34,464 nucleotides of DNA from Candidatus Gastranaerophilales bacterium (GCA_947626325.1 CANQRT010000002.1:1-34464), one strand, 5' to 3'; positions 1 through 8,344 are shown, numbered from the stretch's first letter. Numbers and translations are program-made. Notes: generated by a model not told the origin, from the letters alone.

Positions 1-368
1 CGGCTATAGGTGTGTGTATGATAGAAAAACATTTTACCCTTGATAAAAATATGCAAGGCCCTGATCATAAGGCTTCTATTAACCCTGAAGAATTAATTTT
101 ACTTTGCGAAAACGTAAGGCGAATTGAAAAAATGCTGGGCTGCGGAAAAAAAGTAGTTACTGAGTCGGAAGAAAAAAATAAAATCGCGGCAAGAAAATCT
201 ATTGTAGCAAAATGCGATATAAAAAAAGGAGAAATATTAACTACTAAAAATATTACGGTTAAGCGTCCAGGGAATGGTATTAGTCCTATGAAGTGGTATG
301 AAATACTGGGTAAAAAGGCTGAAAAAGATTTTAAAGAAGATGAGCTTATTACAGTGGAGGGGTTATAA
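1..368 (+). CDS. neuB: N-acetylneuraminate synthase family protein, C-terminal part (partial)
   Basis: This gene runs off the left edge and is read in frame from base 3. NeuB condenses N-acetylmannosamine (or a related 6-carbon sugar) with phosphoenolpyruvate to make sialic acid or a related nonulosonic acid in the cytoplasm. The visible start has the family motif IEKHFTLD, followed by the end of the TIM barrel. The last ~60 residues match the SAF (antifreeze-like) domain that closes the partner active site in the dimer (SIVAKCDIKKGE, RPGNGISP). The stop codon overlaps the ATG of the next gene by one base. A strong GGAGGGG Shine-Dalgarno for that gene sits inside the neuB end, so the two are translationally coupled. 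NeuC two genes downstream supports the pathway. Whether the product is Neu5Ac or a legionaminic-type sugar cannot be decided from this part. Confidence 0.9.
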   Translation, partial: AIGVCMIEKHFTLDKNMQGPDHKASINPEELILLCENVRRIEKMLGCGKKVVTESEEKNKIAARKSIVAKCDIKKGEILTTKNITVKRPGNGISPMKWYEILGKKAEKDFKEDELITVEGL

Positions 369-1089
369 TGCTTTTTAAATATTATTGTTATACTATTTGG
401 AACGGTTTTATACAAATTATGTCTTATATAATACCAACACAAAAGGCTAAAAATGCTTTTATTCAAAAGTTAAATGTTCCAAGAAAACTTGTAATAAAAG
501 AAACAGTTAAAAAAATTATAAAAGACAAAATGCCGATTTTAAAAAATACTGCAAATGATACTAATACGGTTTGTCTTATCGGGCACTCGCAATTTCATAA
601 ATGGGATATAGAAGAACTTTTTGGCTTAAAGGTTAGAAATTGCGGAGTTAACGGAATTTCAATGGTAGAGTATCGTGAGCAGATTTTAGAAAAAAATCTA
701 TTAAACTGCAATTCAAAAATATATATAATTTTTGGCGGAACAAACGATATAGTGTATGATAGAACCCCTCAGCAAATATTAGAGGAGTTAAAAATACTTG
801 TTAATTACATAAAATCCAATGGGGGGGGAACAGGCAATGTTTACGTATTTATTATATAGCTACATTAAATGTCAATAACAGGCAGGATAGAGATAATAAT
901 GTTATAAACGAGCTTAATTCATATATAAAAGCAAATTTTCCTGACGATGTAAAATACATATCGGGAGATGAAATGAATGATGAAAATGGCAATATAAAGC
1001 CTGAATACACTATAGACGGTCTACATTTAAGCTCTTTAGGTTATGAAAAACTAAAAGAGATATTGGAAAAAAATATATGCAGCAATTAA
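368..1089 (+). pseudogene. SGNH/GDSL-type hydrolase (possible sialic-acid O-acetyl modifier), frame broken near a G8 tract
   Basis: As read, the protein stops at 857-859 after 163 residues. The coding sense continues in another frame to a stop at 1087-1089. The first part has SGNH features: CLIGHSQFHKW at the nucleophile block and the FGGTNDIV block. The second frame supplies the missing C-terminus, including DGLHLSSLGY, which carries the catalytic Asp/His pair of this family. The two frames join cleanly if the run of eight G at 821-828 had six or nine G; a two-base TA slip near 853-858 is an alternative. The restored protein would be about 240 residues. Its position between neuB and neuC, overlapping neuC by 13 bp, suggests modification of sialic acid, for example de/O-acetylation; this is inference. 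The break may be real phase variation, decay, or a sequencing error. Confidence 0.75.
821..828 (+). repeat. Homopolymeric tract of eight G inside the SGNH hydrolase gene
   Basis: Eight consecutive G in a strongly AT-rich gene. The reading frame upstream of the tract and the frame that encodes the conserved C-terminus differ by a shift that a length change of +1 or -2 G would repair. Poly-G tracts are classical slipped-strand contingency sites in surface-sugar genes. Confidence 0.7.
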
Positions 1090-2231
1090 AAAAAATAGCT
1101 TACATTACAGGTTCTCGTGCGGATTACGGGATAGTCAGAAGATATCTTAAACTTTTAAACCATGATAAAACAATTGATTTAAGAATAATTACAACAGGTG
1201 CGCTGTTATCTAATACATACGGACATCAGGTGGATTTAATAAAAAACGACGGATTTAAAATTGATGCTGAAATTTGCGTTCCTCTTAATTCTAATAAAGT
1301 ATCCGAGACCATAAAAACAATGGCAATAGCACTTAATAAAGCAGGAGATTGGTTTGAAAATAACAAATATGACCTTGTAATACTATTGGGTGACAGGTTT
1401 GAAATAATGTCTTTTGCAATAGCAGCAGCCATGCATAAACTTCCAATACTGCATTTGCACGGCGGAGAGGCTACTTATGCAAATTATGATGAATTTATTC
1501 GCCATTCAATTACTAAAATGAGCCTTTATCATTTTGCTTCTTGTGATAAGTATGCAAAAAGAATAGTTCAGCTTGGTGAAAATCCTAATAATGTATTTAA
1601 CTTAGGTGCTTTAGGAGCAGAAAATTGCTTGTTTATTGAGGAAAACAATGTTCCTAAGAATATAAAAGATTTAAAAAATTACTTTACGGTGCTTTTTCAT
1701 CCCGAAACACTTACTAATGTTAATCCGCTTGAGCAAATAAATGAGGTTTTATGTGCTATTCAGAAGTTTAAAAATTATAACTTTATCTTTTTAGGTTCAA
1801 ACGCTGATACATATTCTGACGTTATAAGAGGCAGAATTAAAGATTTTATAAAAAACAACTCTAACACTAAATATATAGAAAATTTGCCTACCTCGGGATA
1901 TCATTATTTATTAAAAAATTCGATATGTTTAATCGGCAATTCGTCATCAGGTATTATAGAAGCTCCATCTTTAGGTGTTTATACGATAAATATAGGCGAT
2001 AGACAAAAAGGAAGAATAAAAGGTAACAGCATAATTGATACTAAATGTAATTGTGAAGATATAATTCAGGCTATTTTAACTGTGCTTGATAACTCAAAAA
2101 ATATTAAGCCGATAAATCCATACTATAAGCCAAATACCGCTGAGGCATATTACAAAAAAACTCTTGAACTTTTAAAAAAGTTAAATAAAGATACAAAAGA
2201 ACCAAAAATATTTTACGATATTGACTTATAA
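1077..2231 (+). CDS. neuC: UDP-N-acetylglucosamine 2-epimerase, hydrolysing (NeuC family)
   Basis: NeuC hydrolyses UDP-GlcNAc to N-acetylmannosamine plus UDP, the first committed step of bacterial sialic-acid synthesis. Its product feeds the NeuB encoded just upstream. The 384-residue length is normal for the family. Visible motifs in order: TGSRADYG (11-18), GDRFE (105-109), HLHGGE (126-131), RHSITK (142-147), HPET (208-211), GNSSSGIIEAP (287-297) and GDRQKGR (307-313). These belong to the GT-B-like epimerase fold, with the substrate and catalytic residues in these loops. The ATG lies 13 bp inside the end of the preceding gene, so translation is probably coupled. LegG-type enzymes acting on other nucleotide sugars share this fold, so the exact substrate is less certain than the reaction class. 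Confidence 0.93.
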   Translation: MQQLKKIAYITGSRADYGIVRRYLKLLNHDKTIDLRIITTGALLSNTYGHQVDLIKNDGFKIDAEICVPLNSNKVSETIKTMAIALNKAGDWFENNKYDLVILLGDRFEIMSFAIAAAMHKLPILHLHGGEATYANYDEFIRHSITKMSLYHFASCDKYAKRIVQLGENPNNVFNLGALGAENCLFIEENNVPKNIKDLKNYFTVLFHPETLTNVNPLEQINEVLCAIQKFKNYNFIFLGSNADTYSDVIRGRIKDFIKNNSNTKYIENLPTSGYHYLLKNSICLIGNSSSGIIEAPSLGVYTINIGDRQKGRIKGNSIIDTKCNCEDIIQAILTVLDNSKNIKPINPYYKPNTAEAYYKKTLELLKKLNKDTKEPKIFYDIDL

Positions 2232-2280
2232 TACCTATCAAGCCTACAATTAAAATGTAAGCTCTAATGGAGGGGTAGTA

Positions 2281-2916
2281 ATGAAAGTATTATTATTGAA
2301 CGGTTCACCGCATGAAAACGGAAATACATTTTTATCATTAAGTGAAATAGCAAAAACGCTAAAAGATGAGGGAATTGACTCTGAAATATTTTATATAGGA
2401 AAAGACCCTGTAGCTTCTTGCATGGGCTGCGGAGCTTGTGCAAAACTCCAAAGATGTGTATTTGATAAAGACAAAGTAAATGAATTTGTTAACAAAATGG
2501 CAGAGTCTGATGCTCTTATTGTTGGTTCTCCTGTACATTATGCAGGTGCAACAGGCGCAATTACTGCATTTTTAGGCAGAGCCTTTTTCTCTGGCTGGCG
2601 TTCTGGTAAAAATGTATTCAGGCTTAAACCTGCTGCAGCTGTTGCTGTTGCTAGACGTGCGGGGACAAGCTCTACTTTAGATCAATTAAATAAATATTTT
2701 GGAATTTCTCAAATGCCTGTAATATCTGGCAGATATTGGAATAATGTTCATGGACAGACTCAAGGACAAGTTAGTGAAGATTTTGAAGGGTTGCAAAATT
2801 TAAGGTATTTGGCAAGAAATATGGCATACTTCTTAAAATGCAAGGAAATAGCTAAAAATGCGGGTATTGAACCGCCTCAAGAAGAAGATGTTACTTTTAC
2901 TAATTTTGTCAGATAA
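2281..2916 (+). CDS. NAD(P)H-dependent FMN reductase-like iron-sulfur flavoprotein
   Basis: A 211-residue flavodoxin-fold protein. The N-terminus has the flavin phosphate loop GSPHENGNT (8-16) after a hydrophobic strand. It is followed by a compact cysteine motif at C47, C50, C53 and C59 (CX2CX2CX5C), the pattern of the archaeal/clostridial iron-sulfur flavoprotein (Isf) family that binds one 4Fe-4S cluster beside FMN. SPVHYAGATG (about 78-87) is the second flavin-contacting loop. The role is electron transfer or reduction of an unknown partner in the anaerobic cytoplasm. A perfect GGAGGGG ribosome site sits 6-7 nt before the ATG. The gene follows neuC after 49 nt but nothing links it to sialic acid. 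The substrate is unknown. Confidence 0.85.
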   Translation: MKVLLLNGSPHENGNTFLSLSEIAKTLKDEGIDSEIFYIGKDPVASCMGCGACAKLQRCVFDKDKVNEFVNKMAESDALIVGSPVHYAGATGAITAFLGRAFFSGWRSGKNVFRLKPAAAVAVARRAGTSSTLDQLNKYFGISQMPVISGRYWNNVHGQTQGQVSEDFEGLQNLRYLARNMAYFLKCKEIAKNAGIEPPQEEDVTFTNFVR

Positions 2917-2929
2917 ACCCTAAGTAATA

Positions 2930-2938
2930 TGATATAAT
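2930..2938 (+). promoter_or_regulatory. Extended -10 box just upstream of cstA; predicts a leaderless transcript
   Basis: TGATATAAT is a perfect extended -10 element ending 7 nt before the cstA ATG at 2946. No Shine-Dalgarno sequence is present. Transcription would start at or next to the A of the ATG. No good -35 box is visible, which extended -10 promoters tolerate. Confidence 0.5.
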
Positions 2939-2945
2939 TTAGTAT

Positions 2946-4382
2946 ATGTTAACATTTATATTTGGATTATTTATTTTATTTATCGGATATATCTTTTATT
3001 CAAGATATACCGAGAAGTGCTTTGGTATTACTAAAGATGACACTCCTGCTATTAAAATTAATGACGGCGTGGATTTTGTTCCGCTTTCAAAACGGAAAAA
3101 TATGCTTATACATTTGCTGAATATTGCAGGGCTCGGGCCTATTTTAGGTGCTATTCAGGGAATATTATTCGGGCCTGTTGCTTTTATATTAATCCCTTTA
3201 GGGTGTGTATTTATGGGCGGAGTGCATGATTATTTTTCAGGCATGTTATCTGTTCGTAATGACGGAGCTCAAATAACTGAGCTTATTAAAAAATATTTAG
3301 GCAAAGGTATGTATGTGTTTTTCATTATTGTTGTTAGTATTATGCTTTTGCTTTTGGCATCGGTTTTTGTGTATACAGCAGGTGATTTAACAGCAGAGCG
3401 ATTTTTTGCACAATCCGATTTTTCGCTGAATAATCCTGTTATTATAACAATATATGCGATTATTGCACTTTATTACATTTTAGCTACGCTTTTTCCAATT
3501 GATAAAATAATAGGCAGGTTTTATCCTGTATTCGGGCTTTTACTTTTAACTGGAACGGCGCTTGTTGTGTTAGGTTTTATTACCAAAGGAGTGCATTTAC
3601 AAAATATTGATTTTAATGCATTAAATCAACACCCGATGAAGGTGCATATACTGCCAATGTTTTTTATGACAGTAAGCTGCGGGCTGTTATCGGGGTTTCA
3701 TTCTACTCAATCCACTATTATTTCAAGGACAATAACAAGTGAAAAAGACGGCAGGCAGGTCTTTTACGGGATGATGTGCTTGGAGTCTTTAATTGCTATG
3801 GTTTGGGCTGCGGGTGCTATGCATGTTTATTCGTTAAATCTTGTTCCCAGTGCTATGGTGGGGAGCGTTAATGTTATTAATTCTATTGCAGATGTCTTTG
3901 TATTCCCTGCTCTGGCTTTTATTGTAACAATTGCCGTTGTGGTTCTTCCCATAACTTCTGGTGATACTGCTCTTCGCGGACTTAGAATGATTTTAGGCGA
4001 GACCTTTCATTTATCTCAGGCTCAAATTAAAAATAGACTTTTAATTATTATTCCTATTGCTTTTATAATTATTTCTGTAATCCTTTGGGCAAAATCAAAT
4101 GAGGGCAGTTTTGCTCTTGTTTGGAGATATTTTAACTTCGTTAATCAACTAATAGCGGTTCCGACATTTTTATATGCTTCGGTATTTCTTTATAAACGCG
4201 GTAAAAACTATTTTATGACCTTAATTCCTGGGTTGTTTTACATATTTATAACTTCCTTTTTTATCTTAAATTCAAAAATAGGATTTAATTTAGATTATAA
4301 AATTTCTAAAATAAGCGCAATTATAGTAACTTTTATAAGTTTATTTTTTATTTTCCGACTTTTACGCGAAGAGCGAAATTAA
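2946..4382 (+). CDS. cstA: CstA-family carbon starvation / peptide or pyruvate transporter (short form)
   Basis: A 478-residue polytopic inner-membrane protein with about 12 hydrophobic segments. The CstA core is evident: an N-terminal TM, a conserved loop with GITKDDTPAIKINDGVDFVP, the NIAGLGPILGAIQGI segment, then GGVHDYFSGMLSVRNDG, and later SGFHSTQSTIISRT and ITSGDTALRGLR. Characterised CstA/YjiY proteins carry peptides or pyruvate. The short ~480-residue class seen here lacks the long C-terminus of the ~700-residue enterobacterial proteins. The gene has no Shine-Dalgarno; a TATAAT lies 7 nt before the ATG. Its last 35 bases overlap the 3' end of the convergent autotransporter gene. The substrate in this organism is unknown. 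Confidence 0.88.
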   Translation: MLTFIFGLFILFIGYIFYSRYTEKCFGITKDDTPAIKINDGVDFVPLSKRKNMLIHLLNIAGLGPILGAIQGILFGPVAFILIPLGCVFMGGVHDYFSGMLSVRNDGAQITELIKKYLGKGMYVFFIIVVSIMLLLLASVFVYTAGDLTAERFFAQSDFSLNNPVIITIYAIIALYYILATLFPIDKIIGRFYPVFGLLLLTGTALVVLGFITKGVHLQNIDFNALNQHPMKVHILPMFFMTVSCGLLSGFHSTQSTIISRTITSEKDGRQVFYGMMCLESLIAMVWAAGAMHVYSLNLVPSAMVGSVNVINSIADVFVFPALAFIVTIAVVVLPITSGDTALRGLRMILGETFHLSQAQIKNRLLIIIPIAFIIISVILWAKSNEGSFALVWRYFNFVNQLIAVPTFLYASVFLYKRGKNYFMTLIPGLFYIFITSFFILNSKIGFNLDYKISKISAIIVTFISLFFIFRLLREERN

Positions 4383-4989
4383 TACCGACACCGTTCCTGC
4401 CGCCATGCGTAACATAAGTTTGAGTAAAACCTGAAAATCTTTCGCCCCATATTTTTCTAATACCTGCCCCGTATAATACAAAGGGTTTAACGCTTAAAGC
4501 TGGAATTGTTATATCATTTGCCGTAATTTTTGCTTTATCTGCAATATTCCAAACAAAATATGCACTTATGTAAGGCTGCCAGTGATTTTTAAGGTTTCCG
4601 AAAAGCTGAACTCCTGGTGCTACTTGCATTGCTTGTAACGGAGCAGTGTCTATGTACACATTAGCTGCATTTTTATAATTAAATGTGTTTACTAGAGTGT
4701 ATGACATAAGATAGTTTGGCTGAATAATAAATCGTCCCTCGTTTAATTCAAAATTGTAACCTGTTTTAGAAGCAACACCTGTCATAAACATACCAAAATT
4801 TTCACTGCCGTACATTGTATTTGCTTCACACCCGTTGGAGCTTACATTTGCTGTTAACCCTGTAAAAAAATTATTTTTATATGCCATGGCAACAGCACCT
4901 ATTGTTCCTCCGTTTTGGTAAATACTATTGCCGTTAAAGGCTTGGTGTGATCCGTTATAGGCAAAATATGGCCCCATACCAAGTTCCAA
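4348..4989 (-). pseudogene. Autotransporter beta-barrel, C-terminal fragment separated by a frameshift
   Basis: This is the 3' part of the gene that begins at 6917. It encodes the last ~200 residues of an autotransporter barrel, with strands such as YNGSHQAF, GRFIIQPNYLMSY and LSVKPFVLYGAGIRKIWGERF, and ends RVKVGK. It aligns residue for residue with the barrel of the intact autotransporter at 17151-19724. The frame opens only with a TTG and no ribosome site, so it is not an independent gene. The upstream frame reads sensibly to about base 4972, where a run of four G (minus strand; CCCC at 4972-4975) lies; one extra G would restore a single protein. It ends inside the convergent cstA gene. 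It could be genuine decay or a base-call or assembly error. Confidence 0.8.
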
Positions 4990-6917
4990 TTCCTTTTTAG
5001 CGTAATTACATCGGACTCTAATCCCAAAAAAGAACCGTAAGCTACATTTGATACCCTTACTCCGTTTTTTAACGGTACTCTTTCAAGTATTGTATAAGGT
5101 CGAAACCAAGCGCATTTATTGTCGATTTGTTCTATTTGCGAGGTTAATATTCTGCCTTCTGCCGCATATCTGTTGCGGAATTTTAATGAAAGTCTTTCTT
5201 TATTAGTTAAAAGCATATACATATCCATTTTCCTAAATGCTTCTTCATAAGAATTTAATTGAGTTAAATAACCACCCAATTGTGCTGCTACTTGTGATAC
5301 ATATATAGCAGGGTTATAAATATCAGCGCCCTCAAGCCTTTCAAAAACAATTAAACCGTTTGCTTTGTCGTAATACGTATGATATTTATAAACTGGAGAA
5401 TTAACAACATCACCTGCCGTGTAAATTATTGCATCTTTTAATAATTCATATACACTTTGCTCGGTTTCATCGCTTATCGGTGCTACTGTAAATCGCTTTA
5501 CATCCGTTGTTGTCATTAGTTTTATATCTGATATATCAATATTAAAGCCGTTAGAATTAAATGAATTTGCGCTAAAGGTATCAACTGTCGGTTCTTCAAA
5601 ACTGCCGTCAAGCTTTAAGTCCATATTTTTGTGCAGTGTTAAATTCCCAAAATTTGTATTATGAATACTATCATCTCTTAAATCAACAGTTCCGCCGTAG
5701 TAGTTAAAATCAACAGTATTATCAAAATTGCCATAACTTGCGCCGTCTGAACTTTGAATTGGCTTTAATACTCCGCCGTACATATTTATTGTATTTCCCG
5801 ATACTTCGTTAGTTAATATAACATTTCCACTTCCGTTTTGATTAATATTTATATTTGAATTCTTGTAATAACTTGTATTTCCGCCTGATATTTTATCGTT
5901 AATAGTAATATCATAAGCGCCTGCATTAAGATATACTGTGCCGTTATCGTTATGTATAGCGTTAGAGCCTGTCATATCAGTGTTGCCTGAAAATGTTATT
6001 TCGCGCTCATCAGATGTCAAGTTAATTGTGCCTCCAAAATTGTAAATAGCTCCGCCCCTGCCTTGAGAGGTGTTATTTTCAAAATTTCCCGATAATTTAT
6101 TAATACGGCCGTAGTTCATAATAGCTCCGCCACCTATGTAGTCCCCGCTTTCTGTCGTCTTATTACCTTTAAAATCCCCTTTAATACTATCTATAGTACC
6201 TAAATTCATAATAGCTCCACCGCCTGCAGCGGCAGAATTTTCTTCAAAACTGCTCTCTATTTTTCCCATGTTTGCATAATTATATATAGCACCGCCTATT
6301 CCCTCATGAGATTGATTGCCTTTAAAATAAGCATTTGTTTCTTTAATATTGCCAAAATTACATATTGCTCCGCCTGTGCTTTTTTCCGTGGAGTTATTGT
6401 TAAAACTTCCTGAGAGTGAATTTATTGTTCCGTCATTATAAATAGCTCCTCCGTTATTATATGCGCTGTTATTATTAAACTCCCCCTTTACTTCCCCAAT
6501 ATTAGAACTGTTTACAACAACACCTCCATCTTCATCTGATGAGTTCTCAATAAAATTTCCGTTTAAAGTATCTATATGACAACCTGCACTGTTATTGACA
6601 ACTCCGCCCTTTTGGCTGTGAAAATCTTTTACCGTTATATCTTTTAAATTCATTGATTGATTTTCTTCCAAAATAAACCCCGAGCACCCGCAGCCGTTTA
6701 TTGTGTGACCTTGACCATTTAATGTCACACTTTTTTTAGCAGGACAGCCTATGGCACAATTTGCCTCCATATCGGAATTTAATTGTATTTCACTGTCTCC
6801 ATCTGGTACTGACAGGTTTTCTATCAGCTCATCATAATTATTTACATCGACTCCAAAAGCGGTTATTTGTATATTTAGCAAAAGAATTAGCGCTAAAATA
6901 ATTCTTTTTAACGACAT
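4899..6917 (-). CDS. Autotransporter with Pmp-like GGAI/FxxN passenger repeats (N-terminal part of a frame-broken gene)
   Basis: A Sec signal peptide (first ~22 residues, LALILLLNIQITAFG) precedes a beta-helix passenger. Residues about 120-310 hold at least seven repeats of the form FxxN(N/S)...GGAI(Y/M)N.G, the pattern of chlamydial polymorphic membrane proteins and related secreted beta-helices. From about 545 comes the linker and the first barrel strands (AAQLGGYLTQLNSYEEAFR, AWFRPY, VSNVAYGSFLGLES), very like the intact paralogue at 17151-19724. After a Trp-Gly around base 4972 the frame leaves the homologous sequence and reads ~30 unrelated residues to a stop at 4899. The restored product would be about 850 residues, displayed on the outer membrane. 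The start has only a weak GGA ribosome site. The target or function of the passenger is unknown. Confidence 0.82.
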   Translation of the reverse strand: MSLKRIILALILLLNIQITAFGVDVNNYDELIENLSVPDGDSEIQLNSDMEANCAIGCPAKKSVTLNGQGHTINGCGCSGFILEENQSMNLKDITVKDFHSQKGGVVNNSAGCHIDTLNGNFIENSSDEDGGVVVNSSNIGEVKGEFNNNSAYNNGGAIYNDGTINSLSGSFNNNSTEKSTGGAICNFGNIKETNAYFKGNQSHEGIGGAIYNYANMGKIESSFEENSAAAGGGAIMNLGTIDSIKGDFKGNKTTESGDYIGGGAIMNYGRINKLSGNFENNTSQGRGGAIYNFGGTINLTSDEREITFSGNTDMTGSNAIHNDNGTVYLNAGAYDITINDKISGGNTSYYKNSNININQNGSGNVILTNEVSGNTINMYGGVLKPIQSSDGASYGNFDNTVDFNYYGGTVDLRDDSIHNTNFGNLTLHKNMDLKLDGSFEEPTVDTFSANSFNSNGFNIDISDIKLMTTTDVKRFTVAPISDETEQSVYELLKDAIIYTAGDVVNSPVYKYHTYYDKANGLIVFERLEGADIYNPAIYVSQVAAQLGGYLTQLNSYEEAFRKMDMYMLLTNKERLSLKFRNRYAAEGRILTSQIEQIDNKCAWFRPYTILERVPLKNGVRVSNVAYGSFLGLESDVITLKRNWNLVWGHILPITDHTKPLTAIVFTKTEEQ

Positions 6918-7216
6918 AATTTTTTTCCGAATCTAGTGTCGCACTTTGCCGCCGACTGTCTTGAAATTTCTTTTCGCTCGGGATAGTCGCTCGCTCGACT
7001 TCGTCTTGCACTCGCTTTACCCTCGCTTACCGGACTTGCGTCCGTCCGAAATTCCGCTCATCGTCGCCGTACAAGTGCTCACCTTTTAAAGTTGCCACTC
7101 AAAATTTCGCTCACGTTGCTTATCGCGAAATTTTTTCGGACAATTTTAAACTAATTCAGATTAAATCCTTAAACAGTGCTTTTCATCCCTTTAGGCAGTA
7201 TCTTTTAGAATATACT
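6918..7216. other. Gene-free region with a GC-rich island and hairpins
   Basis: Between the autotransporter start and the promoter of the next operon. From about 6928 to 7140 the base composition switches sharply from AT-rich to GC-rich, with repeated CGCTC/CTCGC words (for example CTCGCTTTACC followed by CTCGCTTACC near 7011-7030). A small perfect hairpin CGGAC-TTGC-GTCCG lies at 7031-7044 and a larger one at 7101-7134. No convincing coding frame, tRNA or riboswitch was recognised. The composition resembles the GC-rich cores of the palindromic elements at 16678-17023. Confidence 0.6.
7101..7134. repeat. Perfect 10-bp inverted repeat (hairpin) upstream of the autotransporter
   Basis: AAAATTTCGC (7101-7110) and GCGAAATTTT (7125-7134) are exact reverse complements separated by 14 nt. 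It could be a transcription end for a minor transcript, a protein site, or the remnant of a repeated element. It ends the GC-rich island. Confidence 0.6.
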
Positions 7217-7244
7217 TTTACAGCCGATTTAGTTATTGTATAAT
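7217..7244 (+). promoter_or_regulatory. Sigma-70-type promoter of the four-gene envelope operon
   Basis: TTTACA (7217-7222), a 16-bp spacer, and a perfect TATAAT (7239-7244). Transcription is expected near 7251, leaving a ~38-nt leader with a GAGG ribosome site 7-8 nt before the ATG at 7289. The next three genes follow with gaps of 3-9 nt, so this is likely the promoter of all four. Confidence 0.65.
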
Positions 7245-7288
7245 ATAAATAAATTTGAATAAGTTTATTGTGCGAGTTGAGGTAATTA

Positions 7289-8335
7289 ATGAAAAAGTGT
7301 TTTACGATTTTTATATCAATTTTGTTTTTATTTTTAAATGTAAGTCCATGTTTTGCGTTAACAAAATTGTATTATGTTGAAAATGTAAATAAATCATCCG
7401 CTGCAAAGCTAGTTGAAAATGTTTTAACGGAAAAAGAATATACAATTAAGAAGAAAGACCCTTATTATGCTGTTTCAATAAATGAACCGATTAATTATTC
7501 CATTATTGTTTTACAGCAGGACGGAAATAATTTGTATTATTACTACAATTCAAATAATTCAAAAAAGAATGTAAATAAGGCAATAATAAAATATTTTAAG
7601 ACTCGTGATTTAAACTGTGAAGAAAGAGAAAATGAGCAATTGCTCCAGAATTTTGCAAATATTGCTCAAAGAACATTGACTGGTAAAAAGAAAACATACA
7701 CTTTTGAAGACACAACACCGCAAAAAGCACAAAATGTGCAATCTGTTAATGCGCCTCAATCACCTACTACATTAAAAGGTTTTGTAGGTAAAACAGGAAA
7801 AGGTGATACACTTGATATATATATTCAAAATGCAATAAATACAGCAACGGCAAGTGTTGGTGACAATGTTATCGGTGTTTTGCAGTCAGATTGGAAAACT
7901 GCTGATAATCATGTAATAGCACAGCAGGGAAGTTTATTAGAGGGGCAGATAGTTAAGGCTCACAGCGCTCAAATAGGAATGAGAAACGGGCTTGTTGAGT
8001 TGGTATTTAATAAATTAACTACTCCCGAGGGTAAAACCTACGATATTCGCACTAAAGAAGTAGAATTTAACGTGACAAATGAGGGTGTAGTAAAAGAGAA
8101 AGTCAGCAGTGTAGCAGTTGCTGCAATTACAGGTGCTGCTTTAGGTGCGCTATTTGGGTTGCTTGGCGGCGGTGGTTCTGAGGTATGGCAAGGAGCTGCT
8201 ATTGGGGCTGGTATTGGCGGCGGCGGTGCTGCTATTATGGGCGCAGCTGAAAAAGGTATTGATGCTGAAATCCCTGCTTATACTCAAGTTCAGGTAGTCT
8301 TAAAAAATGATGTTGATGTTGTTATTAACTATTAG
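7289..8335 (+). CDS. Exported protein with C-terminal glycine-zipper segment, unknown function
   Basis: Not recognised as a named family. A clear Sec signal peptide (1-23, ending PCFA) precedes an N-terminal alpha/beta domain (about 25-125), a polar linker (130-160), and a beta-rich domain (about 160-270) with the pattern VIAQQGSLLEGQIVKA, typical of coated-barrel proteins that set a value and a 'G.V.A' turn. Residues about 275-320 form a Gly/Ala-rich zipper (ITGAALGALFGLLGGGG, GAAIGAGIGGGG) that could insert into or cross a membrane. A similar QGS-containing beta module occurs in the exported protein at 33790-34383. It is the first gene of an operon with an 8-TM protein and two TonB-like proteins, so an envelope role is likely. 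Export is clear; function is not. Confidence 0.75.
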   Translation: MKKCFTIFISILFLFLNVSPCFALTKLYYVENVNKSSAAKLVENVLTEKEYTIKKKDPYYAVSINEPINYSIIVLQQDGNNLYYYYNSNNSKKNVNKAIIKYFKTRDLNCEERENEQLLQNFANIAQRTLTGKKKTYTFEDTTPQKAQNVQSVNAPQSPTTLKGFVGKTGKGDTLDIYIQNAINTATASVGDNVIGVLQSDWKTADNHVIAQQGSLLEGQIVKAHSAQIGMRNGLVELVFNKLTTPEGKTYDIRTKEVEFNVTNEGVVKEKVSSVAVAAITGAALGALFGLLGGGGSEVWQGAAIGAGIGGGGAAIMGAAEKGIDAEIPAYTQVQVVLKNDVDVVINY

Positions 8336-8344
8336 GAGATATCA

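Noticed and set aside
7101-7134. Rho-independent terminator for the autotransporter or the operon
   Set aside because: No gene ends near it in either direction; the autotransporter starts at 6917 and runs away from it, and the next operon starts downstream.
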